From Bacteroidales bacterium (GTDB lineage: Bacteria > Bacteroidota > Bacteroidia > Bacteroidales > F082), in NCBI GenBank assembly GCA_024709145.1, contig JANJXG010000021.1:49386-113385 (forward strand): a DNA stretch of 64,000 bases, read 5' to 3'. The notes beneath the pieces were generated by a model. That model worked only from the letters and a program-made list of their open reading frames with translations. It ran no database searches and had not been told where the DNA came from. Position numbers and translations under genes: made by a program. Numbering within the stretch: the first letter of the stretch is position 1; every line of letters starts with the position of its first letter. Shown piece after piece: positions 37,186 to 45,142 of this stretch.

Positions 37186-39249
37186 ATGAATTCAACAACA
37201 GAATTACCTGAAAAACAAGTAGTAAAAGAGGAAAAAATTAAATTTTCCCAATTGGCAGCTTACGGTGCAGGAGGAATCATCCCCATTGCACTTTTTAATG
37301 TGGCCGGCATTTTAGTCGGGTTGATGGGCAACATCAGTCTGGGATTAAGCGCCTTCTGGCTTGGTGTCATACTCATAATACCACGGTTATGGGATGCATT
37401 ATCAGACCCGATTATTGGTCATATTTCTGACAATACACGAACTCGTTGGGGAAGACGGCGACCTTTTCTTTTGTTTGGCGGTATTGCAGTAGCTGTTTTC
37501 TTTGTAATGATTTGGTGGATTCCGAAAGGCGATCTGGTAAGGGCCTGGTTTCCGACAGATGAAGGATTTCAATGGTTCCAGCTTTCCTATATACTCTTCT
37601 CTTTGCTGGTATTTTTCACAGCCGTAAATCTGTTTGAAATACCTCATGGTGCTCTCGGCATGGAGTTGACAAACGATTATCATGAGCGAACACGGCTTTT
37701 CAGTGCAAAAAGTTTTGTAGGTAATTTATTTGCCATGAGTACACCCTGGCTTTTTGCGTTGGCGAACATGGAGGTTTTTAAAGGTACAGGTGGAAATGAA
37801 GCTGATGGAATGCGTTATGTTTCTCTGATGATCGCTATCGTGCTCATTCCTTTGAGTTTTTGGTGGACCTATAAACTCAAAGAACCTGGTTTTTATAAGG
37901 TTGAAAAGCAAAAGAAGACTCCATTCTGGAGTGATATGAAACGGACAGCGCGCAACAGAAATTTCATTATGCTCACGCTTACAATCTTTACTTTGGCAAT
38001 GGGATTCAATTTTGTAAGTTTATTAGGCTCATACATCCCGATTTTTTACATTTTTGGTGGTGACAAGGTAGCAGGTGCCACTTTACTTGGTATTAATGGT
38101 ACTATTTGGGCCGTCACTGGCTTACTGGCTGTCTTTCCGCTGAACTGGATAAGTCCGAAAGCCGGTAAAAGAAATACACTTATCCTGGCTATTCTGTTGA
38201 TGGTGTTGGCTCAACTTTCAAAAATTGTCTGTTATAATCCTGATTATCCATATCTTATTATTATTCCAACAATTTTATTGTCAGCAGGAATGTTATTCTT
38301 TTTCACCCTTGGATCTTCGATGGTGGGTGATATTTGTGACGAAGATGAGTTGCACACTGGGCAACGGTCGGAGGGCAGCTATTATTCCATTTTTTGGTGG
38401 TTTATTAAGATGGGAACAGCTTTGGCAAGTTTCGTTGCTGGCTTGCTCATTGTTTACACTGCTTTTGACGAAATTCAGGTTACCAAAGTAGATGGTTTGC
38501 AAGGTAACATTAAAGAAATCCAGCGTGAGTTGGCGGACTGGCGGCAATTCAAGAAAAACAGTTCTGACCCGGTTAGTTGGACTGAAGCCTTACAAAAAAA
38601 GACAGCCCTGGCGATCAAAGAATCCAGAGATCATTTGATTTATCTTGAAAAGGAAAGTAAAAAGAAGTTCGAAAAGAAGGAGGAAGTCACTTTTTCAGCT
38701 TCACCGGAGCGTAAATTACTATTGGAAAGATCCTTACAAAGCACAAAGAATATTCTGGACGTTCTTGCCAGTTTCGATCAAAACCTGAATGATAAGGAAT
38801 GGGTTCAAGCCAATTTCCAACATGAGACGACAATTTTATCCTGGTTTTGGGTTCTGAATCAAACGAAACTGGAGAAAACCCAGTTGCATGCGAAAGAGTT
38901 ACTAGAGCACCTTAAAGCAAAATTTACTGAAAATGAAGATAGTAAGGATCATTATCTGCAATTGATGACACATATTGGAGATGTTTCAACACAGTTAAAT
39001 TCCTTACAGTCAATGACTGAATTTGAAACTTTAGACACTGCAATCGGCGGAATTGCACAGCATATTTTCAAGCTGACACAACAGTCACCTTATACTTTGT
39101 TGATGATGCGTGTTGTTGAAATAGGCATTCCGCTCTTACTCAGTATTTTCTCGATCATTTTTGCAGTGAGGTATTCGCTCACTGAAAAAAGGAGTCACGA
39201 AATTAAAGATTTAATCAGCAAAAGAAATGCTGCAGAGCAAAATAGCTGA
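37186..39249 (+). CDS. GPH-type (MFS) sugar:cation symporter with large insertion
   Basis: 687 residues against about 450-500 for the glycoside-pentoside-hexuronide family. Family hallmarks: PRLWDALSDPIIGHISDNT, then RTRWGRRRPFLL after TM2, and DEDELHTGQRSEGSYYSIFWW before TM11. Residues about 436-630, between TM11 (406-425) and TM12 (641-662), form an inserted charged helical region of about 195 residues with coiled-coil character. With both termini inside, this loop faces the periplasm. Predicted importer of sophorose or short beta-1,2-gluco-oligosaccharides, feeding the two cytoplasmic enzymes encoded next. Confidence 0.88.
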   Translation: MNSTTELPEKQVVKEEKIKFSQLAAYGAGGIIPIALFNVAGILVGLMGNISLGLSAFWLGVILIIPRLWDALSDPIIGHISDNTRTRWGRRRPFLLFGGIAVAVFFVMIWWIPKGDLVRAWFPTDEGFQWFQLSYILFSLLVFFTAVNLFEIPHGALGMELTNDYHERTRLFSAKSFVGNLFAMSTPWLFALANMEVFKGTGGNEADGMRYVSLMIAIVLIPLSFWWTYKLKEPGFYKVEKQKKTPFWSDMKRTARNRNFIMLTLTIFTLAMGFNFVSLLGSYIPIFYIFGGDKVAGATLLGINGTIWAVTGLLAVFPLNWISPKAGKRNTLILAILLMVLAQLSKIVCYNPDYPYLIIIPTILLSAGMLFFFTLGSSMVGDICDEDELHTGQRSEGSYYSIFWWFIKMGTALASFVAGLLIVYTAFDEIQVTKVDGLQGNIKEIQRELADWRQFKKNSSDPVSWTEALQKKTALAIKESRDHLIYLEKESKKKFEKKEEVTFSASPERKLLLERSLQSTKNILDVLASFDQNLNDKEWVQANFQHETTILSWFWVLNQTKLEKTQLHAKELLEHLKAKFTENEDSKDHYLQLMTHIGDVSTQLNSLQSMTEFETLDTAIGGIAQHIFKLTQQSPYTLLMMRVVEIGIPLLLSIFSIIFAVRYSLTEKRSHEIKDLISKRNAAEQNS

Positions 39250-39288
39250 CCCATTTTTTAAAGTATTATAAATCAAATAAATAAAATC

Positions 39289-41718
39289 ATGTCATTTGAA
39301 GTAAGAGGCAAACATTTCATTGCTGATGAAAAAAAGTCTTTCCTGCTTTCTGGAGAAATTCATTATTTCAGAATCAAACGGGAGTTATGGGATTTACATT
39401 TACAGTACGCAAAAGAATGCGGCCTAACCACCGTAAGTACCTATGTTCCATGGGCCTGGCATGAGGAAGAAGAGGGAAATTTTGATTTTGAAGGCAAATC
39501 AGTTGCTGAGAAAGACTTGGTAGGTTGGATTGACTGCTGTGAGAAATACGGGCTGAAATGTATTCTTAAACCCGGTCCGTTTATCCTGGCCGAATGGCGG
39601 GGAGCTGGTATACCAGATTGGTTTTTAGATCAATATGCAGACGAAACAAAGATGAAAACCAGAGCAGGGTTGAATGTAGCGAGTGATGGCTTAAATCTCT
39701 TCAATCCGGTTTACCTGGAGAAAGTCGGCAAGTGGTACGACCAGATTATGCCGTTGGTTGCCAAAAGACAAACAAGCAATGGAGGCCCGGTCATCATGAT
39801 GCAAGTCTGCAACGAAATTGGTGTTTTTTCATGGCTCGCCCATCAGGCTGACTATGGTGGAAAAGTAAAAATGCAGTTTATTCAGTTTGTCAAGGAGCAA
39901 TTTGATGATATTCAATTGTTGAATCAACTATGGGATACACATTATGTTGATTTTGAAGCCATTGAGCTGCCACCTGACGGCAATATGCCATACCAGTCAA
40001 AGGCCGACCGCGCACGCGACCATTTTTGGCATGATTTCTGGCGGCGCTATTATGCCGATTATCTGCGGATGTTAAGCCAATGGGTTCGGGATAGGGGAGT
40101 AACTGTTCCACTTTATCACAATCTTCCGGGCTGGATTTATGGAAATGGTTTTGAATTTCCGGTCAATATCACCATGTATGAAGATCTTTTTGGATCAAAA
40201 AGTGAAATACTTTTCGGAGTTGACCATATTCCTGAATTTCAATCCTACCGAAACCTGCATGATGATCGGATCATCAACGATATCACCCGGGCTATGCAAG
40301 GAGATAAGCCGCTTTTTGCAGCTGAATTTCAATGTGGTTCGCGTGAATATCATGTTGAAACCAATCCAAGAGAGATGGAACTGTTTTACAAAGCCAGTAT
40401 CGCAAATGGATTGACAGGCTGGAACTACTATATGTTTTCACAAGGCAAAAACCCACCAGCTAAAGGCTATTCAGGCGATACTTTTTACTGGTTCAACCCT
40501 TTAACACCTGATGCGACCAAGACAGCTGCCTGGAATCTTGTACACAAACTTAACCGTATTGTGAAAACCTGTGAGGATGTGATTGTGGAATCAACCAGGA
40601 AGTCAGAGGTCTGTGTACTATTTTATCCACCTTATTATGCGACTGAACTTGAACGGCCGATTGGTCAGGCAACCGATATCATTTTTAATCCTTCGGCCAT
40701 ACGCAGACCTGCCTATTTTGATGGTTTGTTAAAAGCCCTTCAAATACTAAACATCGATTACGATATGGCTGATCTCAAGCAAGTTACTCAAGTTGAGATG
40801 CAGCATTACAAACAAATATGGCTCTTCAGCGCCGATGAAATGGATGCTGAACCTCAGCAAAAATTATCTATTTATCTGCAGAACGGGGGTGATTTGGTAA
40901 TTTTTCCGCAACTGCCAGACAGGGATTTAGCCCAGCAAAGTTGCACTTTACTCAGAGACACCATCGGTATATCCACAGTAGAAACTGAATCAACTGATTC
41001 GGCTTTGATTGATGTGTATAATTTGAAAGACATTAAATGTGCGAATCCACAAATTATTTTTCCAAATGGTGCTCCGGAGGGGTCAACTGTCCTTGCGAGA
41101 ACATTAAAAGGGAGTATTTGTGGTTTTGAAAAAAACATTGGTAAAGGAAAAATACGTTTTCTTGGAGCCTGGATTGGTTTTGATACCGAAGGTCACAGGC
41201 CTGTTTATGAGTCAATTCTGAAAAAATCCAATGCAAAACTTGGTTCTGTTTCAACGAGCAATTACCATCTGCTGGCCAGGCAGCGTTTTACGGATGATGG
41301 AATGGCTTTACTGTTTTTAGGAAATTACTATAACGAATCACATCAAAGTACAGCTAGTTATACCCATCCACAAACAGGTGAAGCAATTTCAATACCTTAC
41401 AATGGATCAGCCATCGTATGGCCTGCGATGTATGCTCTGCTCAGCCCGATTGCAATGAATTTGATTGAAGGTTTGTATTTACTCCATACGACATCTGATT
41501 TGTTGAACCTTAAAATTGATTCAGAAAATATTGAATTACAGTTAGTTGGAGACCGGGACCTAAAGGGTGAACTGGTTTTCGAAGGAATTCGTTGCCAAAA
41601 CATTAAACGTGCCAGCCTTAACGGCATTGAGCTGGCCATACAGTATATTTCTAACAGGGTGGTTCTTTCATACGAACACATCCATCTGAATGAGATGCAT
41701 TTGGTTGTGTATTTATAA
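39289..41718 (+). CDS. GH35 family protein, cytoplasmic, candidate beta-1,2-glucosyltransferase
   Basis: 809 residues, no signal peptide. The TIM barrel has the GH35 pattern: LSGEIHYFRIKRELW near the N-terminus, acid/base Glu176 in QVCNEIG and nucleophile Glu346 in FAAEFQCG. The C-terminal half has a glutamine-amidotransferase-like beta-galactosidase domain (about 440-600) and a beta-sandwich tail. Most GH35 are beta-galactosidases, but a GH35 protein from Ignavibacterium album encoded near GH144 homologues was shown to be a beta-1,2-glucosyltransferase using sophorose as donor. The neighbours here make the same role, or a sophorose hydrolase, more likely than galactosidase. Confidence 0.8.
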   Translation: MSFEVRGKHFIADEKKSFLLSGEIHYFRIKRELWDLHLQYAKECGLTTVSTYVPWAWHEEEEGNFDFEGKSVAEKDLVGWIDCCEKYGLKCILKPGPFILAEWRGAGIPDWFLDQYADETKMKTRAGLNVASDGLNLFNPVYLEKVGKWYDQIMPLVAKRQTSNGGPVIMMQVCNEIGVFSWLAHQADYGGKVKMQFIQFVKEQFDDIQLLNQLWDTHYVDFEAIELPPDGNMPYQSKADRARDHFWHDFWRRYYADYLRMLSQWVRDRGVTVPLYHNLPGWIYGNGFEFPVNITMYEDLFGSKSEILFGVDHIPEFQSYRNLHDDRIINDITRAMQGDKPLFAAEFQCGSREYHVETNPREMELFYKASIANGLTGWNYYMFSQGKNPPAKGYSGDTFYWFNPLTPDATKTAAWNLVHKLNRIVKTCEDVIVESTRKSEVCVLFYPPYYATELERPIGQATDIIFNPSAIRRPAYFDGLLKALQILNIDYDMADLKQVTQVEMQHYKQIWLFSADEMDAEPQQKLSIYLQNGGDLVIFPQLPDRDLAQQSCTLLRDTIGISTVETESTDSALIDVYNLKDIKCANPQIIFPNGAPEGSTVLARTLKGSICGFEKNIGKGKIRFLGAWIGFDTEGHRPVYESILKKSNAKLGSVSTSNYHLLARQRFTDDGMALLFLGNYYNESHQSTASYTHPQTGEAISIPYNGSAIVWPAMYALLSPIAMNLIEGLYLLHTTSDLLNLKIDSENIELQLVGDRDLKGELVFEGIRCQNIKRASLNGIELAIQYISNRVVLSYEHIHLNEMHLVVYL

Positions 41719-41746
41719 AAGCTTAATTAACAAGATTAAAGATAAT

Positions 41747-44700
41747 ATGAAAGATCGTCAAATTGAGAACGAAGCTGGTTTAGTTGTTCATTTTCTTAGA
41801 GATGGCCGGGTGAAGTCTATTGAGACTAAGCAGATAAGGTTAAGTTTGAAACAGGCTGATATCCTGACAGATACTGGCTGTCAGCTTTATTTGCGCAAGC
41901 GATCTGATGAAATAAAGTCGATAGCCCTGACAGGCGGGGATTCAGGAGGTTTATTTCGCATTCATGAAGGAGGCTATCACGCTGGAACTGAATGGGAAAA
42001 TCTAAACATTGAAACCTATCTCGAGCTTTCTCAAACAGATACTGCTTACAGGTGGCGAATCGAAATCAAAAATTCCGGAAGTCTCCCTGTTGATTTGGAT
42101 GTAGTTTATCGTCAGGATGTTGGCCTTAAGACAAAACATGATGGTTTAGTGAATGAATATTATGTGAGCCAATACCTTGAACGGCGCATTTTAAATCATA
42201 AAGAACATGGAGCCGTTGTTTGTTGCCGGCAAAACATGCTTGAATCTACCGGTAATCCCTGGCTGCTTTTGGGAAGTAAGCATTTCGCCGGGTCGGGTAG
42301 TACCGATGGAATGCAGTTTTATGGGAAGATCTATCGGGAAACTGGCCAGGCTGAGGCATTAAAGGTTGATGTACTTGGTGGTGATTTTGCCGGTGAATCA
42401 TCGGTTGTGGCACTTCAGGAAGAACCATTTCGTTTGCAGCCAGGTGAGACCAAAGAGGTCGTATTTTATGGTATTTTTATGTCGGATCACCCTGGCGCAA
42501 CCTCTGAACAAGATTTGAATATTCTTGATTACCAAGAAGGTAAATGGAATAGTTTTATAAAGGAAGCAAGTCATGATGCTGTGTGGAACTTAACAACAGA
42601 TACCATTGAAAGGATACCATTTTTCCCCGCTGACACACTTTCAGAATCAGAAATAACAAGTCTTTTTGGGAGTGACCGTCGTCATAGCGAATATTCCAAC
42701 GGAGAGCTGCTTTCATTTTTTTATAGCAAGGCCAGACATGTCGTTTTGAAGAAAAAAGAATTGCTTTGTGACCGGCCACACGGACATATTATTCAGGCCA
42801 AGAGTAGCCTGGCGGCTGATGAGCAAATTGTATCGACAACTTGCTATGCTGCAGGGATTTTTAATTCCCATTTATCACAGGGAAACACTAACTTCAATGT
42901 TTTGTTGTCGATATGTACGGATCAATTTAATCAAAGTCCGACCTCCGGGCAGCGCTTTTATGTCGAAATTGAAAATCAGTTTTATTTGCTTGGTGTACCC
43001 TCTGCATTTGAAATGGGACTGAATTTTTGTCGTTGGATTTATAAGTTTGGAAGATCCATTTATCAGGTTAGAACATGGACATCAAAACTCTCAAATAAGG
43101 TTAATACTGATTTCAAAGTATTGAAAGGTTCCCCGTTAAGAATTGTTTTAGCTCACCAGTTTGATGAATTGAATGGTTGGAATATTCAAACCGTTCAATC
43201 TGGTCATTTCATGGTCATTCCATCACCATGGAGTATGACTGCAGAGAAATTCCCAGAAGGAAGGTTTAGAATTGTTTTCGACGATGAAAACATCGTAAAA
43301 TCATTTGATCAAATCACTGATATACAATGGCTAAAACACCTGGAAACTCGTTTTATCGTAGAGTTAGAATCTACTTCAAACTTTAAAATGAGTATTCTGG
43401 GTGAATTGAAAGAGTTAACAACCGAAGCAGATTTCAATCATTTTGACGAGCAATTTGAAACTGATGTGCAGTTGGCGGAGCAAAAGCTTGAGCATCACCA
43501 TGTTTCCACATGTGCTTCAACTTACGACACTGATTTGAAGGCCATTAATGAAATTATACCCTGGTATTACAACAATGCACTCACGCACTTTCTTACCCCT
43601 CACGGGCTTGAACAGTTTGGAGGAGCTGCCTGGGGAACCCGGGATGTATCCCAGGGTCCATTTGATTTTTTAATGAGTACAGGCAATTATGAAGATGGAA
43701 GAAATTTGCTTTTGACAATATTTGCCAATCAAAACGCTGATGGTGGCTGGCCGCAATGGTGGATGTTCGACAGGTATCAACACATCAGAGCACATGAGGC
43801 TCACGGTGATATTTTTTATTGGGTGATTATTGCCCTTTCGAACTATGTCCGAATCTCCGGAGATGTTGGGATTCTAAATGAAAAAATCGGATATTATCAT
43901 GAAAATGAAGGGACTGACTTGATAATTAGTCCTGTTCGGGAGCACATGGAACGATTGCTTGGCATGATACAGGGTTCTTTTATTCCAGGCACCTCACTCG
44001 TACCTTATGGCGGTGGTGACTGGAATGATTCATTGCAACCGGTAAATAAAGCATTAGCTTCCAGCATGGTCAGCAGTTGGACTGTTGAAATGAATTATCA
44101 GGCATTTATTGCTTACAGCGAGGTTTATCTTATTGATGGACAATTAGATAAAGCAAATCAACTTATTAAAATTGCTGACAACATCAAAGACGACTTCAAT
44201 CGTTATCTCGTAAAGGACTCCATTGTGGCAGGTTATGGCATCCGAGATTCAAATGGAAATTTCGATTTATTGCTACATCCATCGGATAAGCAAACAGGCA
44301 TTCGTTACAGTATTTTACCGATGGATAGGGGTATTGTCAGCGGAATTTTTAGTTATGACCAGGCAATGAAACACCTTGAAATTGTCGAAACAAAGTTGAA
44401 AGGACCTGATGGTGCCAGATTGATGGATCGTCCTTTGAAGTATCGCGGGGGCATTCAGAAAATATTTCAAAGAGCTGAAAGCAGTACTTTTTTTGGTAGG
44501 GAAATTGGTATCATGTATGTCCATGAGCATCTAAGGTATGCAGAATCGCAGTCTATTATGGGTTTTGCTGATGCTTTCATAAAAGCATTGCGACAAGCTA
44601 ATCCGGTTGATTACCAAAAGGTGGTCGAAATGGGAGACACCCGACAGTCAAACTGCTATTACAGCAGTTCGGATGTGGCGTTTAAAACACGTTATGAAGC

Positions 44701-45091
44701 AGATGAAAAGTACGAAGATGTGATAAATGGCCTGCTGACTTTAAGAGGAGGTTGGCGCGTTTATTCCAGCGGCCCCGGAATTTTCATCACATTGGTCATG
44801 CAGCGCCTCTATGGAATCAGACCTGTCTACGACAAACTTATCATTGATCCTGTAATGCCAAAAAGTATGAATATGTCAAAGATCAGTTGTACAATTTACG
44901 GTAAACCATTTACTGTCAATTATATAATCATGGAAGGCTCATATGAACCCAAGCGTCTGACTTTGAACGGAACTGAGCTGACTTTTACGCCAGAATACAA
45001 TCCGTATCGAAAAGGGGGGGCTGTGGTTGATAAAAACCAGCTACTGTCACTGCTCAAAGCTGATGATAACCAACTGGATGTTTATCTTTAA
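41747..45091 (+). CDS. GH94 1,2-beta-oligoglucan phosphorylase-like
   Basis: 1114 residues from the ATG at 41747; upstream GTG/TTG codons would overlap the GH35 gene and give a poor N-terminus. No signal peptide, so cytoplasmic. An N-terminal beta-sandwich region is followed by the (alpha/alpha)6 catalytic domain with GTRDVSQGPFDFLM and GGGDWNDSLQP, where the catalytic acid is Asp761 (of WND). Length matches 1,2-beta-oligoglucan phosphorylases (Listeria innocua type, about 1100) rather than cellobiose phosphorylases (about 800). It converts beta-1,2-gluco-oligosaccharides and phosphate to alpha-glucose 1-phosphate and a shortened chain. Last gene of the plus arm. Confidence 0.88.
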   Translation: MKDRQIENEAGLVVHFLRDGRVKSIETKQIRLSLKQADILTDTGCQLYLRKRSDEIKSIALTGGDSGGLFRIHEGGYHAGTEWENLNIETYLELSQTDTAYRWRIEIKNSGSLPVDLDVVYRQDVGLKTKHDGLVNEYYVSQYLERRILNHKEHGAVVCCRQNMLESTGNPWLLLGSKHFAGSGSTDGMQFYGKIYRETGQAEALKVDVLGGDFAGESSVVALQEEPFRLQPGETKEVVFYGIFMSDHPGATSEQDLNILDYQEGKWNSFIKEASHDAVWNLTTDTIERIPFFPADTLSESEITSLFGSDRRHSEYSNGELLSFFYSKARHVVLKKKELLCDRPHGHIIQAKSSLAADEQIVSTTCYAAGIFNSHLSQGNTNFNVLLSICTDQFNQSPTSGQRFYVEIENQFYLLGVPSAFEMGLNFCRWIYKFGRSIYQVRTWTSKLSNKVNTDFKVLKGSPLRIVLAHQFDELNGWNIQTVQSGHFMVIPSPWSMTAEKFPEGRFRIVFDDENIVKSFDQITDIQWLKHLETRFIVELESTSNFKMSILGELKELTTEADFNHFDEQFETDVQLAEQKLEHHHVSTCASTYDTDLKAINEIIPWYYNNALTHFLTPHGLEQFGGAAWGTRDVSQGPFDFLMSTGNYEDGRNLLLTIFANQNADGGWPQWWMFDRYQHIRAHEAHGDIFYWVIIALSNYVRISGDVGILNEKIGYYHENEGTDLIISPVREHMERLLGMIQGSFIPGTSLVPYGGGDWNDSLQPVNKALASSMVSSWTVEMNYQAFIAYSEVYLIDGQLDKANQLIKIADNIKDDFNRYLVKDSIVAGYGIRDSNGNFDLLLHPSDKQTGIRYSILPMDRGIVSGIFSYDQAMKHLEIVETKLKGPDGARLMDRPLKYRGGIQKIFQRAESSTFFGREIGIMYVHEHLRYAESQSIMGFADAFIKALRQANPVDYQKVVEMGDTRQSNCYYSSSDVAFKTRYEADEKYEDVINGLLTLRGGWRVYSSGPGIFITLVMQRLYGIRPVYDKLIIDPVMPKSMNMSKISCTIYGKPFTVNYIIMEGSYEPKRLTLNGTELTFTPEYNPYRKGGAVVDKNQLLSLLKADDNQLDVYL

Positions 45092-45094
45092 ACA

Positions 45095-45125
45095 AAAAAG
45101 ACCTGTTCGATGAACAGGTCTTTTT
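45095..45125. terminator. Bidirectional terminator between the two PUL arms
   Basis: Perfect 14-bp stem (45095-45108 with 45112-45125), 3-nt loop, with A5 and T5 runs at its two ends, so it works in both directions. It separates the convergent GH94 and GH3 genes. Confidence 0.93.
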
Positions 45126-45142
45126 GTTTATCATGAATGATT

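Noticed and set aside
37186..39249. Possible gene fusion or frameshift in the long GPH transporter
   Set aside because: The reading frame is continuous, both flanking helices are normal and the insertion begins and ends at a loop, so it is treated as a genuine insertion.
39289..41718. Simple call as beta-galactosidase
   Set aside because: Family membership alone would give this, but the surrounding beta-1,2-glucan gene set and the known Ignavibacterium precedent make another specificity more likely.
41747..45091. Call as cellobiose or chitobiose phosphorylase or as cyclic beta-1,2-glucan synthase fragment
   Set aside because: Length of 1114 residues fits the oligoglucan phosphorylase group, and there is no membrane or glycosyltransferase domain as in the synthase.
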